Of a stretch of DNA of 64,000 nt, positions 48,939-58,321 are shown in pieces. Origin of the DNA: Gemmatimonas sp. (lineage in GTDB: Bacteria > Gemmatimonadota > Gemmatimonadetes > Gemmatimonadales > Gemmatimonadaceae); assembly GCF_031426495.1 (NCBI RefSeq), contig NZ_JANPLK010000077.1:1-64000 (forward strand), read 5' to 3'. The notes under the pieces are model-generated. The model had not been told where the DNA came from and did no database searches. It worked only from the letters and a program-made list of their open reading frames with translations. The translations under genes were made by a program, and so were the position numbers. Position 1 is the first letter of the stretch, and each line of letters opens with the position of its first letter.

Positions 48939-49034
48939 TTCAAGGGGTCGGAGTCGTTGAAAGGGTGCGTTCAAGAGGTCGGAGTCGTTGAACGCTAGGT
49001 TCAAGGGGTCGGAGTCGTTGAAAGAGTCGTTGAA
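48939..49034. repeat. Tandem 23-bp palindromes TTCAA-N13-TTGAA
   Basis: Three units at 48939-48961, 48970-48992 and 49000-49022 are spaced at 31 and 30 bases, with a partial fourth unit to 49034. Each ends in TCGGAGTCGTTGAA and starts TTCAAG. They lie between the kinase and response regulator genes and overlap the last codons of the kinase. Two related units occur at 31181-31269. Confidence 0.85.
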
Positions 49035-50935
49035 AGGTCGACAGCCACGCGCGGCGCGCTGATTCGCACTTCAGCGCCCTTGCTCCGGTTGGCGATGACG
49101 ACGTCGCCGCCGATGGCGAAGATCCGTTCGCGCATGCCGGTGAGCCCCATGCGATGCTCGGCGTCGCGAATACGGCCGTTGCGGCCGATCGGAAACCCCT
49201 TGCCGTCGTCGCGGACCCACAGGACGAGTCCCTGGCCATCCACGGTCACCAGCACATCGACCTGCGAGGCCTGCGCGTGGCGCACGACGTTCGACAGCGC
49301 TTCCTGCAGGGCGCGGAACAGCGCCAGATCGGCGTCAGGATGCAGCGGCGGAAACCCAGCCGGCGCATCGAAGGTGGCGCGAATCCCGCTCCGCTCCGTG
49401 AAATCGGTGACCAGCGAATGCAACGCCGGACGCAGCCCCAGATCATCGAGCAGCGACGGGCGCAGATCGCTGGTGACCTGCCGAATGCTTGCGATGCCGG
49501 TATCGACCAGCGACAGCAGGCGATCGAGACGTGGCGACGCCCCGTCGGCCAACAACGGGCGCAAGGCCTCGAGCTGCATCTTCACCGCCGAGAAGACCTG
49601 CGCGGTTTCGTCGTGCAATTCGCGCGACAGGCGGCGACGCTCGTCTTCATGCTGCCGCACCATGCGGGCGGAGAGCTGTTCGAGCGCCTTCGTGCGTGTG
49701 GCCAACTGACGGTCGAGCGCCGACTGCTCGAGTGCCGCGCCAACCTGTTGACCGAGCGTGAGCAGGAAGTCGTCGTCGAGTGCCGTAAACGGATTGCGCA
49801 CGTCGCCCGCCATCACCAACGCGCCGACGAGCCGCGTGCCCGTACCCACGGGCAGCGCGGCGATGAACGGCTGACGCCCTTCCGCCGCCACGACTTGCGG
49901 GCGCCGCGAGATGCGCATGCGCGTCAGCGCGTCCAGCACGGCCTTGTCGGGGCGGGCATTGTCCCACGACGCACACGAGCCGGCACCGCGCACGAAACGT
50001 CCGCGGGTGGCCGGCGCGCTGGCGACGGGCGTCGGATCGGCCAACGACGCGTCGGCCGGCTCATCCTCACGCCAAGCCGTCAGCACGCCATCCAACACGT
50101 CGGCGGCCGCCGCATCGTCGGCCCCGTCTGCATCGAACAGGTACATCGCCGTGCCGCGTACGCCCGGCAACGCAAGCGGGCGTGACAGCAGGGCATCGAG
50201 CGGATCGGTGGTGCGATCACGACGCTGCAAGTCGCCGGACAGCGCCGACAACGCGCGAACGCCGCGACCAAGATCATCAAGCACCAACAACACCAGGCCG
50301 AACCCGACCAGCAGTTCGAAGGAGATGTCGAGGTAATAGCCCCACGGCGTCCACGCGCCCTGCGCCCGCAGGAACGGATAGTCGAGGTGATGCAGTCCCC
50401 ACAGGAAGAACGAGATGGCGAGCAGGCGCGCGCCAGTCGAACTCGCGATGCGATGATGACGCCAGAACACCCATCCGGTCCATAGCGTCGCACCGCTCAG
50501 GAACAACACGGCGGGCAATGCGGCCCAGAGGAAATGATCGAGTTCATAAATGGCGACATATGACCACAGCGCGGGAAAGAGCGCCAACGCCAGATACGCC
50601 GGTCGTGCCTTGGGCTGCCGCAGGAACACGATCGCCGACCAGAGCAACACGAGCGCGGTCCATCCGGTGGTGACTTGGTGCCAGTACAGCCAGACCCGCT
50701 CGCCGGTGAGCAGAAAACTGAGAATGCAGAGCAGGCGCGCCACGTACACGCTCCACGCCACCGCGAACCAGCCGAACCATGGACGTCGGTACCGCACATA
50801 CAAGTGCGCGCACAGCGCCGCGAGTCCGGTGGTGATCGCCCCCTGCAGCAGCGTCGCCGCCAGCTCCGTCGCCAAGAGCGGCGGCGGCGACTGAATCATG
50901 TCGCCCTGCGCCAGGACCAACAGCGGAAGGCTCAT
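49001..50935 (-). CDS. Sensor histidine kinase with seven-helix membrane domain
   Basis: This 644-residue inner-membrane kinase (NarL-type partner) begins with about seven hydrophobic helices (roughly 20-225), then a GAF-like domain (about 240-425), then HisKA_3 with the phosphorylatable His in LSRELHDETAQVFS (about 443), and an ATP-binding domain with the N-box QEALSNVVRHAQ, DDGKGFP and GLTGMRERI. The last residues (STTLSTTPTP) are encoded by palindromic repeat sequence. The ATG at 50935 is preferred over the GTG three codons earlier. It starts 15 bases downstream of the MscS gene and is followed by the response regulator. Confidence 0.9.
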   Translation of the reverse strand: MSLPLLVLAQGDMIQSPPPLLATELAATLLQGAITTGLAALCAHLYVRYRRPWFGWFAVAWSVYVARLLCILSFLLTGERVWLYWHQVTTGWTALVLLWSAIVFLRQPKARPAYLALALFPALWSYVAIYELDHFLWAALPAVLFLSGATLWTGWVFWRHHRIASSTGARLLAISFFLWGLHHLDYPFLRAQGAWTPWGYYLDISFELLVGFGLVLLVLDDLGRGVRALSALSGDLQRRDRTTDPLDALLSRPLALPGVRGTAMYLFDADGADDAAAADVLDGVLTAWREDEPADASLADPTPVASAPATRGRFVRGAGSCASWDNARPDKAVLDALTRMRISRRPQVVAAEGRQPFIAALPVGTGTRLVGALVMAGDVRNPFTALDDDFLLTLGQQVGAALEQSALDRQLATRTKALEQLSARMVRQHEDERRRLSRELHDETAQVFSAVKMQLEALRPLLADGASPRLDRLLSLVDTGIASIRQVTSDLRPSLLDDLGLRPALHSLVTDFTERSGIRATFDAPAGFPPLHPDADLALFRALQEALSNVVRHAQASQVDVLVTVDGQGLVLWVRDDGKGFPIGRNGRIRDAEHRMGLTGMRERIFAIGGDVVIANRSKGAEVRISAPRVAVDLSTTLSTTPTP

Positions 50936-50950
50936 GACGCCCACACGACG

Positions 50951-52612
50951 CTATACATCCGTCGCCGGCGCGCTGGCGCCGATAATCGACACCGGCGGGG
51001 CGCCGTCCGTTTGCACGTGATACACGGTGCGTGACGGGAACGCGAAGCTGGATCCGTGTTCGCCGATGATCCGCATGAACGTGATCAACATCTCGTGCCG
51101 AATGCGCAGAAACACCTGCCAATCGGTCGTGAGAAACCACGATACGACATTGATGCGAATTGCCGAGTCGGTGAAGCCGACCACGTGCACGCGTACGATA
51201 TCGGCGAACACCATCGGATGCGCGCGCAACGCCGCTTCGAGTGCGTCGCGAATGCGCTCGAGTTGCTCCGCCGTCGTGCCGTAGGTCAGGTCGATATCGG
51301 TGCGCAGCAGAATACGATCGCGTTCACCAAAGGTCTCGATGCGTTCGTCGGCGAGTCGTCCGTTGGGAATGCGCACGACCGTGCGGTCGACCGTCCGGAT
51401 GCTCGTGGAGCGCAGACCGATGCGCTCGACGGCGCCCTCCGCCGCACCGGCGCGAACCCAGTCGCCCACGCGAAAGGCATTGTCAGCGGCCAGCGACACG
51501 CTGCCGAACAGATGCTCGACCGTTTTCTGCGCGGCCAGCGCCACCGCGATACCTCCGATGCCGAGACCGGCCAGCAACGTGCCGACGGGATAGCCGAACT
51601 GCGCCAGCGCCACCAGCATCGCGATGATCGCCAGCGTCACCCGCAGGAAATTGCCGAGCAACGGCACCAATGTGCGCGCCTGCGTACCCTGCCCCGTGGC
51701 CCACGCCGCATTCGCCACGCGATCCTGCGCGAGACGGATGATGCGCAGCAGACCCCAGAAGATCGAGATCAGCACGAGACCGCGCGTCAGCGACGTGAAG
51801 AATCCGGCCACGCGCGTATTGAGGTCCAGCAGCGAAAGGAGCGGTCCGATCGCCAACGACGCCGCCCACAATCGGAAGGGGCCGCGCAAATGCTCCAGCA
51901 GCAGATCGTCCCACTCGGTCACGGTGTGTCGCGCGATGCGCCCCAGGAGATTGCGCAGCACGGCCCCGAGTCCCCACGCCAGCAACAGCACGACCGGAAT
52001 CGCCAGCCCGAGTCCGATCCACTGCCAGAAGTACACGTTGAACGGGCCTTCGCGCATGAGCGTACGCATGGGCGTGCGTGGGAGCCGCTCGCGCAGCCAC
52101 GGTGCGCCGAGATTCTCGAACCAGCCATCGATGAAGCCGACGGTGGCCTGCGAGAACACCCATCGCACCGGCCCTCCAGACGCGGGCGCGGACAGGCGCA
52201 CCAAGCGGACCGGATCCTCGCGGCCGTTGACCGACGTGATCACGCCGATCCGGTCGCCGCCCAGGTCGCCATCCGTCGTGTCGCCGGAGACGGCACCGGA
52301 CACCGTGCGGACATCGATCGCGAGCCGCTGATCGAGGATCGTCTTGAGCCGACGTGCCAGCTGTGGGGCCCGATCGCGCTCCGCGGTGGGCACCGACAGA
52401 TACTCGGCGGCACCAACCCAGTCGTTGGCCTCGGCGAGGCGCAGGAAGGACTGCAGCGCCGCCCGCGGCGATGCCGGCGACATGCTGGTCGGAGCGCTGT
52501 CCGTGCTCGAGGGCCGCGAGGGGAGCCCGAACTGGGCCCGGGCCTGCTGCGGGAGAGACAGGCCGGCGGCGAGGAAGCCCAACGCCGCGGAAATGAGGAT
52601 GCGAACGCGCAT
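50951..52612 (-). CDS. MscS-family mechanosensitive channel, large form
   Basis: This 553-residue protein has a signal peptide (about 1-28), an extracytoplasmic domain (about 45-180), about four or five membrane helices from about 195 on, and the MscS core. The pore helix is Gly/Ala-rich (LLAGLGIGGIAVALAAQKTVEHLFG), followed by the beta domain with GDWVRAG and VRIPNG, and a C-terminal segment. It would relieve osmotic pressure by opening under membrane tension. ATG at 52612 was preferred to the TTG two codons earlier. It begins 28 bases downstream of tRNA-Lys and heads the run to the kinase. Confidence 0.9.
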   Translation of the reverse strand: MRVRILISAALGFLAAGLSLPQQARAQFGLPSRPSSTDSAPTSMSPASPRAALQSFLRLAEANDWVGAAEYLSVPTAERDRAPQLARRLKTILDQRLAIDVRTVSGAVSGDTTDGDLGGDRIGVITSVNGREDPVRLVRLSAPASGGPVRWVFSQATVGFIDGWFENLGAPWLRERLPRTPMRTLMREGPFNVYFWQWIGLGLAIPVVLLLAWGLGAVLRNLLGRIARHTVTEWDDLLLEHLRGPFRLWAASLAIGPLLSLLDLNTRVAGFFTSLTRGLVLISIFWGLLRIIRLAQDRVANAAWATGQGTQARTLVPLLGNFLRVTLAIIAMLVALAQFGYPVGTLLAGLGIGGIAVALAAQKTVEHLFGSVSLAADNAFRVGDWVRAGAAEGAVERIGLRSTSIRTVDRTVVRIPNGRLADERIETFGERDRILLRTDIDLTYGTTAEQLERIRDALEAALRAHPMVFADIVRVHVVGFTDSAIRINVVSWFLTTDWQVFLRIRHEMLITFMRIIGEHGSSFAFPSRTVYHVQTDGAPPVSIIGASAPATDV

Positions 52613-52640
52613 GCTCAAAGATAGCCGGGTGACCAGCGAG

Positions 52641-52713
52641 TGCCCCGGGTGGGACTCGAACCCACGACCTATGGCTTAAAAGGCCACTGCTCTACCAACT
52701 GAGCTACCGGAGC
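52641..52713 (-). tRNA. tRNA-Lys (TTT)
   Basis: Read on the minus strand, GCTCCGG and CCGGGGC form the acceptor stem (one G-U), with D-arm GCTC/GAGC, loop CTTTTAA (anticodon TTT at 52680-52678), T-arm GTGGG/CCCAC with TTCGAGT, and discriminator A. CCA is not encoded. Confidence 0.97.
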
Positions 52714-52798
52714 GCCGACCCGCGGTGAAGCGGGCCAGCCTCTCAATTTAGCGAAATGACGCGCCGCGCGAACAGGGGGCACGGCGCGCAAAAACGTA

Positions 52799-53755
52799 TT
52801 ACCGCAACCGCACCGTGATCCGATGGCCCGCACCCTCGCGCAGCGCTTCCCATCCGTAGTCGAGGGTGAAGCGATCCACCGTGAGCCCGGCGCCTACTGC
52901 GACCGGACGCTCCTCACGCAGCTGCGGCCGACGACCGCCCACACGACCGGTGAAGGCAATCCCTTCCAGCGGCGAGTAACTCAACTCCACGCCCCCACGG
53001 GGAAAGAGCTCACCGTCGCGTCGCACATCGAGTTGCGCCGTGCCCGACAGGTCAAACCACTTGCCGAGGCCCCGGGGGGCGGTGGCGATGCCCAGCGCAA
53101 GCTGAGACGGCAGCGACTCACGGCGGCCGGCGACTTCCAGACGAGGACCCAGGTGCTGCACCGCAACGCCCACCGTGCTGTTCAGAAACTGCAGCGACTT
53201 CGAGACGCCGAGGTCGAACACGACGCCGGCCGCGCGATCGTCGGTCACACGCTCTTCGACATACTTCGCGCCGATGCCCCAGCGCATCTGCTTCCAGGTG
53301 AGCGACGCGGCGAGCGTCGCCGCGAGGCTGCTGGCACCGGCGGCAGTCTCGCGCGTGAGCACCTCACTCGTCGCCGGGAATATGCCGTAGCGCGGACCGG
53401 CGTCGAGCAACTGCACGCCGACGCCAAGGCCCAGCGGTCCGATGGTGGAGCTGCTGGCGAACTGGCCCGCGGTGGCGCCGTTTGCATAGCGCTCCGCACC
53501 GAATGCCAGTCCGGTCGCCGTGCCTACCAGCGCCGGGTTGCCGAACACCGCATCCACATCACGGAGCGCCGCCTGCGCGCCGCCCAGCGACAGCACGCGC
53601 GCCGTGGCGGGCAGCTTGAGAATGAGCGGGGCGTAGCGCTCACGCTGATCGGACGCCGGGGCCTGTGCCTGCGCGAACGACGCCAGAGCGCCGCTGGCGC
53701 ACACACTCGCCACACAGGCCGCCATCGCGGAGCGGCGAAGCAACGCACGGCTCAT
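52799..53755 (-). CDS. PorV/UPF0164-like outer-membrane protein
   Basis: This 318-residue protein has a signal peptide (about 1-32, ending AQAQA) and a beta-rich body of FadL/PorV type: it opens with LILKLPATARVLSLGGAQAALRDVDAVFGNPALVG, the signature of UPF0164/PorV-like barrels, and continues with alternating amphipathic strands to a C-terminal strand ending ITVRLR. It would form a barrel in the outer membrane. In Bacteroidetes PorV shuttles cargo of the type IX system, but no other T9SS gene is visible. It overlaps the upstream hydrolase by four bases (ATGA), so it is translationally coupled to it. Confidence 0.78.
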   Translation of the reverse strand: MSRALLRRSAMAACVASVCASGALASFAQAQAPASDQRERYAPLILKLPATARVLSLGGAQAALRDVDAVFGNPALVGTATGLAFGAERYANGATAGQFASSSTIGPLGLGVGVQLLDAGPRYGIFPATSEVLTRETAAGASSLAATLAASLTWKQMRWGIGAKYVEERVTDDRAAGVVFDLGVSKSLQFLNSTVGVAVQHLGPRLEVAGRRESLPSQLALGIATAPRGLGKWFDLSGTAQLDVRRDGELFPRGGVELSYSPLEGIAFTGRVGGRRPQLREERPVAVGAGLTVDRFTLDYGWEALREGAGHRITVRLR

Positions 53756-55719
53756 CGGGCCGCTCCGATCGTCTGTGCAGTGAACTCGGGACGCATGTTG
53801 GAGAAGCCGATGTTGTCGAGAATGATGGTACCGGCCACGCTGCGATCGAAGCGCCACCGCACGTGCGCGATGCGGGCCGGATCGAACCCGGGCGTTGCGC
53901 GGGTGAAATCGGCGAGAGGAATCGCGTACGTCTGTAGCACGATTTCGTACACGTTCGCAAAGCGCTGCTTGTCGCGGCCGGCCCGTCGATAGACGTACGT
54001 TTCGAGCGGACGGCGGACGACTCCATACGCCGACAACGGAAGCGAGGCCGAACGCCCGGTGGCATCGGTCACCTCGATCGAGAGGTCAACGGCGACCGTG
54101 TCGGGCTTCACATCCTTGGTCGCCGGCTTCTTGGGCACCGGCTTCTTCGCAGCGCTCTTTGACAGCGAGTCGGCCTTCTTCGTGGTGTCACGCGCGGCGG
54201 CACGGGGACCGGGCTTGGCGTCAGTCGGCGACAGTGAAAACACCAGCGACGACGACGCGCCCACGTTCCATGCGCTTCGCAGCGAATCGCTGACCTGCAT
54301 CGCGAACGACGCCGGCTTTCCGAACTTCGTGGTGTCATCACCGGCAACTCGATTGTTCCAGCCGATCGTGACGGCGTTGTGCGCCTGCGTGGATCCGCGC
54401 GCACGAAACGGCACCGGCGACTCTTTCCACACCGCCACCGAGTCACTCGACAAGGCGATACCACGCACTGACCCGGACGTCACGTCAACGTCTTCCTCGA
54501 AGTCGGCGGCCGTCCGGAATCTACTCTCCTGAAAACGCGTCGTGTACATCGTCTTCGGCAGCCACTGCCCCACGACGCGATGATCGCGGAACATCGGCAG
54601 ATACTCGCTCTTCCCGCGCAACGTCGCGTCGAGAAACGCCGAGATGTACACCTCCGCGAACTTCCGCTGATCCGCCTGCGAGAGAAACCCGCGCGTATCG
54701 AGCGAGCGCGCGCTACGCGGCCCGCCGTCGAGACTACCCCACGTGGTATTCCACTGCCCGTGATTCGCGCGGTACACAAACACCGCCGACTTGAACCACG
54801 GCTTGCCGTCGGTGAACCGGATGCGTTCGTACTGTGGCAGCCCGACGAACGTGGACAGATCACCGTCGTGCGAGCCGTGCATTAGGAAATAGTTGTAGTT
54901 CGCAACCGGCGTCGGTTTGTCGGCCGGGCGGTACTGCCCGTCCGTCGGCGCAATCGCCACCAGCGACTTGATGTCGAAGTTGAAGTCGAACTTCACCGTG
55001 GCATCGTCGGGGTAGTACGCCAGACGATTGAACGCTCCGGCCACCGTGACCGCCTCACCACCACGCGAGTGTCCCATGAGCGCGATGTTGTGCATGTCGA
55101 CCTTGCCATTGAGCGGCGAGCCGGTGGAGTCGTTGAAGCCCTTCCACGCCTGCAGATGCTTCAACAGCATCCAGCCGCGCGCATCGTTCTCACCACGAAT
55201 GCCATTCAGAAAGTTCTCATCAACCGACGCCACGATGTAGCCGCGTGACGCCAGCAGCTCGCCAAGGTACTGATATCCGGGATCGGAGAATTGCTTCATG
55301 TCATGGTTGCCGTGCACCACGAGCACCAACGGGAATACCCCCGGTGCATCGGGATACCAGACGCGCCCATTCACGGGCAGCTTCGTGAAGTCGAACCCCC
55401 AATACTTCTTGCGGATCTGCGCCTGCTTCGGATCAGGGGCCGACGCGAACTTGGCGCCGTTCACGACCGCTGTCTTGAGCGTGACGGAATCACGATAGAC
55501 TGCGCGCTGCTTGTCGGTGCCGCTGCCGTAGTAGAGCGACTTGACGGCGAAGCTGCCCTTCTGCGACGGGTTCGGGGCAGCGAGGAGTTGCCGCGCCAAT
55601 ACGACATCCGAATCGTCGTGCGCCAACTTGAGCGGGGCCACACAGGCACCCGCGACCAGCGCTGTCGCCAGCGTCGAGCGAAGCAGGACGCGTACCCTTT
55701 CTGATTTCCAACGTCGCAT
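53752..55719 (-). CDS. Exported alpha/beta hydrolase (S9/chlorophyllase-like)
   Basis: The 655-residue exported protein has a signal or lipoprotein-like N-terminus (about 1-28, with AGAC), then an alpha/beta hydrolase domain: FPLVLVVHGNHDM (oxyanion region, about 128-140), nucleophile elbow MGHSRGGEAV (Ser about 219), and ANHGQWN near 315 as a possible His. A C-terminal beta domain follows, with a Lys/Pro/Ala-rich linker near 525-550. Closest in style to acetylxylan-esterase or dienelactone-type hydrolases; the substrate is unknown. Its start ATG (55719) is preferred over the GTG 15 codons earlier. It is coupled to the PorV-like gene, an odd pairing. Confidence 0.75.
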   Translation of the reverse strand: MRRWKSERVRVLLRSTLATALVAGACVAPLKLAHDDSDVVLARQLLAAPNPSQKGSFAVKSLYYGSGTDKQRAVYRDSVTLKTAVVNGAKFASAPDPKQAQIRKKYWGFDFTKLPVNGRVWYPDAPGVFPLVLVVHGNHDMKQFSDPGYQYLGELLASRGYIVASVDENFLNGIRGENDARGWMLLKHLQAWKGFNDSTGSPLNGKVDMHNIALMGHSRGGEAVTVAGAFNRLAYYPDDATVKFDFNFDIKSLVAIAPTDGQYRPADKPTPVANYNYFLMHGSHDGDLSTFVGLPQYERIRFTDGKPWFKSAVFVYRANHGQWNTTWGSLDGGPRSARSLDTRGFLSQADQRKFAEVYISAFLDATLRGKSEYLPMFRDHRVVGQWLPKTMYTTRFQESRFRTAADFEEDVDVTSGSVRGIALSSDSVAVWKESPVPFRARGSTQAHNAVTIGWNNRVAGDDTTKFGKPASFAMQVSDSLRSAWNVGASSSLVFSLSPTDAKPGPRAAARDTTKKADSLSKSAAKKPVPKKPATKDVKPDTVAVDLSIEVTDATGRSASLPLSAYGVVRRPLETYVYRRAGRDKQRFANVYEIVLQTYAIPLADFTRATPGFDPARIAHVRWRFDRSVAGTIILDNIGFSNMRPEFTAQTIGAAR

Positions 55720-55789
55720 GATGGCCGAGAAGAGGTGGGAAATGCCAAGCGGACGGGGCACCACGCTCTATGTACCTCGGCGTAGTGGA

Positions 55790-56968
55790 CTAGCGCAACG
55801 ACGGCGGGGCGTGGACGCGATGCAGCTGCAGATAGTCACGCAGGAGGCTATCCCACACGACGTCCCATGACTTCGACGCGGCGAACGTACTCGCCCGACG
55901 GGCGGCATCGCGCACCAGCGCCCGGTCGTCAACCAGGGCCACGATGGTGCGGGCAAACGCCGCCGCGTCGCCCGGCGGCACCAGCCACCCGCCCCCCGAT
56001 TGCAGCTGCTCGCGGGTGGGCCCGACGTCGGCGCCAATCACCGGCAGCCCGGACGCCATCGCCTCGAGCATGACATTGCCAAAGGTGTCCGTGGTGCTCG
56101 GAAAGAGAAACACGTCACCGCTGGCATACGCCTCACTCAGCGCGGGCCCCTGCAACTTTCCGGTCATCACCGTACCCTGCGGCGCACGCCGCCGCACCTC
56201 GGCTTCGTACGGCCCATCGCCGACCACCAGCCAACGCACGCGCCCCGGTCGTGCCCGCTCGACCCGCTCCAGCGCATCGAGGGCCACGTCGAGACCTTTC
56301 TCCGCGGCCAACCGTCCCACGTACGACAGCACCAACGTGTCGTTGGTTTGTACGAGGCGCTCACGCAGCGCTGACGACCGGTGGCGCGGCGCAAATCGCT
56401 CGCCGTCAACGCCACGCGACCACACCGCCGTCCGCTCGAACCCGTGCGCATTCACCTCCTCGACGATGGACTGGGACGGGCAATACGTACGCAATCCCCC
56501 ATTGTGAAACCAACGCATGAAGTGCCAACCCGGACGCGCCAAGAGACCCAAGCGGTAATGCTCGGCGTAGGCCACGAAGCTGGTGTGATACGACGACACG
56601 AACGGGATCCCCAGCGCGTGCGCCGCCCGACGGCCGGCCAAGCCGAGGCCGAACTCGGTCGCGGCGTGCACGAGCGTCGGCGTGAAGGCCGCCAGCGCCG
56701 CCTCCACGCGAGACGACGAAGGCCATGAAAGCCGCAGTTGCGGGTACGCCCAGAATGCCCGACTCCCAAAGCGCTCCACGGCGTCATGGGCCTGCCCCTC
56801 GGGATCAAAGGGCGCGAATACCCGCACCACCCCGCCCCGCGCCTCCACCGCCGCGACCAGGCGCTCCAACGTCCGCGCGACACCATTCACCTGCGGCGCG
56901 TAGGTGTCGGTGAACAGCGCGAGACGCAGCCCGTCGGCGCGCACCGAGGCCCCCGTGTCTGTCGGCAT
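55790..56968 (-). CDS. GT4-family glycosyltransferase
   Basis: This 392-residue GT-B enzyme transfers a sugar from a nucleotide donor. The N-terminal domain opens with RLALFTDTYAPQVNGVARTLERL, characteristic of GT4 mannosyltransferases (PimB/MgtA-like). The C-terminal half has the donor site: SYVGRLAAEKGLDVALDAL, VVGDGPYE, and the E-x7-E motif in SGDVFLFPSTTDTFGNVMLEAMASG. It has no membrane helix and is cytosolic or membrane-associated. A start two bases after the preceding gene's stop (ATG 56968) indicates a tandem pair with the next-listed GT4. Confidence 0.88.
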   Translation of the reverse strand: MPTDTGASVRADGLRLALFTDTYAPQVNGVARTLERLVAAVEARGGVVRVFAPFDPEGQAHDAVERFGSRAFWAYPQLRLSWPSSSRVEAALAAFTPTLVHAATEFGLGLAGRRAAHALGIPFVSSYHTSFVAYAEHYRLGLLARPGWHFMRWFHNGGLRTYCPSQSIVEEVNAHGFERTAVWSRGVDGERFAPRHRSSALRERLVQTNDTLVLSYVGRLAAEKGLDVALDALERVERARPGRVRWLVVGDGPYEAEVRRRAPQGTVMTGKLQGPALSEAYASGDVFLFPSTTDTFGNVMLEAMASGLPVIGADVGPTREQLQSGGGWLVPPGDAAAFARTIVALVDDRALVRDAARRASTFAASKSWDVVWDSLLRDYLQLHRVHAPPSLR

Positions 56969-56971
56969 CAC

Positions 56972-58234
56972 TCAGCGCTCCAGCACATCGCGGTACACGG
57001 CGAACAGACGGTCGAACACCGTATCCCAGGCATGCGCGCGTTCCACATGGCTGCGCGCCGCTTCCCCGAGTGTGGACAGGTCACGCGCAAAGAGCTGCAC
57101 CGCTTCATCGGCCAGGGATCCCGCGCTGCCGCGCTCGTACGACGCCCCGCCGCCGGTGCGCACATGCTCGAGGACGGCGCCGTGGCGCACCGTGAGGACT
57201 GGTGTGCCCGACGCCATCGCCTCGATGGCGGACAGCCCGAAGGTTTCGAGTGGGCCGGCCGCGATATAGAGATCGAGCGACGCGAGCAAATCGGCGAGCG
57301 CATCCCGATCGCGGAGAAATGGGATGAACGTGACGCGGTCTCCGTACGGATGCGCCTTGAGCATTGACTCCATCGGGCCCGCGCCAACCAGTGCCAGCCG
57401 CGCACCGCATCGACGCTCAACGTCTCGCCACGCATCCAGCACCACACCGAGCTCCTTCTCGCGAGCGAATCGTCCGACGAATGCCGCCAACGGCCCATCG
57501 GGCAACCGGAATCGGCGACGCGTGTCTCGTGCACGCTCGCGGCGTTCCGGCGAGAATCGTTCAAGATCGACGCCGAGCGGGACCTTGGCCACGCGGTCGA
57601 TCCCGATGCGCGCGAGCTCGGTCGCCGCGTAGTCGGAGGCGACGATCGTGAGCGGAAAGAGTCGGTCGAGCCGGCGCAGATACCACGCGGAGCCGTGTGC
57701 GAGGGCGCGTCGGAGCGTGCCATCACGTTCGGCGTTCGGCGCGAACTGCCGTGGCACGTCGGTGTGCGCGAAACACACCATGGGAATGTCGAGCGATCGG
57801 GCGGTTGACCTGGTAATCCACGGGATGATGAATGGACTGCCAACTTCGATCAGATCGGGCCGCTCGTGACGCACAACGCGCGAAACGCTGCGCGTGGCCA
57901 GCATGAATCGATAAGGGCGCTGTCCCGGGATGTGCGGCCCCCGCAGGCGATACAGGCGTACGCCATCGCCGTCCACCACGCGATCTCGATGGCCTGGCAC
58001 GACGATGGTCTGACGCAGCCAAGGGCGCGCATCGACATAACGCGCCTTCTCGAGCAGGTACGTGCGTATTCCACCGCTCGTTTCGCCAAACCACTCCGTG
58101 ATGTCGAGAACACTCGTCGCCGCGTCAGCGCGCAAGCGCGGCGGGAGCGACACCTCGCCCAGCGAGTGCAGGCTTTCCGCCTCACCTTCGGCCGTCAGAC
58201 GATCCGACAGCGCAGGTACCGATGACAGCAGCAA
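56972..58234 (-). CDS. GT4-family glycosyltransferase
   Basis: This 420-residue GT-B glycosyltransferase begins with about 35 variable residues and then VLDITEWFGETSGGIRTYLLEKARY, the acceptor-domain opening of GT4 enzymes. The C-terminal half has PLGVDLERFSPERR, FVGRFAREKELGVVLDAW, GAGPMES and the E-x7-E motif in LYIAAGPLETFGLSAIEAMASG. The start is TTG at 58234, chosen because GGGAG lies seven bases before it. It is upstream of the first GT4 gene and probably builds the same glycolipid or polysaccharide. Confidence 0.88.
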   Translation of the reverse strand: MLLSSVPALSDRLTAEGEAESLHSLGEVSLPPRLRADAATSVLDITEWFGETSGGIRTYLLEKARYVDARPWLRQTIVVPGHRDRVVDGDGVRLYRLRGPHIPGQRPYRFMLATRSVSRVVRHERPDLIEVGSPFIIPWITRSTARSLDIPMVCFAHTDVPRQFAPNAERDGTLRRALAHGSAWYLRRLDRLFPLTIVASDYAATELARIGIDRVAKVPLGVDLERFSPERRERARDTRRRFRLPDGPLAAFVGRFAREKELGVVLDAWRDVERRCGARLALVGAGPMESMLKAHPYGDRVTFIPFLRDRDALADLLASLDLYIAAGPLETFGLSAIEAMASGTPVLTVRHGAVLEHVRTGGGASYERGSAGSLADEAVQLFARDLSTLGEAARSHVERAHAWDTVFDRLFAVYRDVLER

Positions 58235-58260
58235 CGCGAAGCTCCCGGTCAGAAACGCAA

Positions 58261-58294
58261 CGATGGCCGGCTCTCCGAAAAGAGCCGGCCATCG
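58261..58294 (-). terminator. Terminator of the OmpA gene
   Basis: A 14-bp perfect stem (CGATGGCCGGCTCT with its complement) encloses CCGAAA. Read leftward it lies 28 bases past the OmpA stop and is followed by TTGCGTTT. It separates that transcript from the GT4 pair. Confidence 0.85.
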
Positions 58295-58321
58295 CGTGGT
58301 CCTACACCAACGTCATCCGAT

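Noticed and set aside
46978..48960. A 660-codon plus-strand open frame
   Set aside because: It is antisense to the orphan, PAP2 and response regulator genes, all of which have clear motifs or starts.
48939..49034. A 30- to 31-base period that might suggest a CRISPR array
   Set aside because: The spacers are only 7 to 8 bases long, each unit is palindromic and there are no cas genes.
51056..52624. A 522-codon plus-strand open frame
   Set aside because: It is antisense to the MscS channel gene and has no start signal or family pattern.
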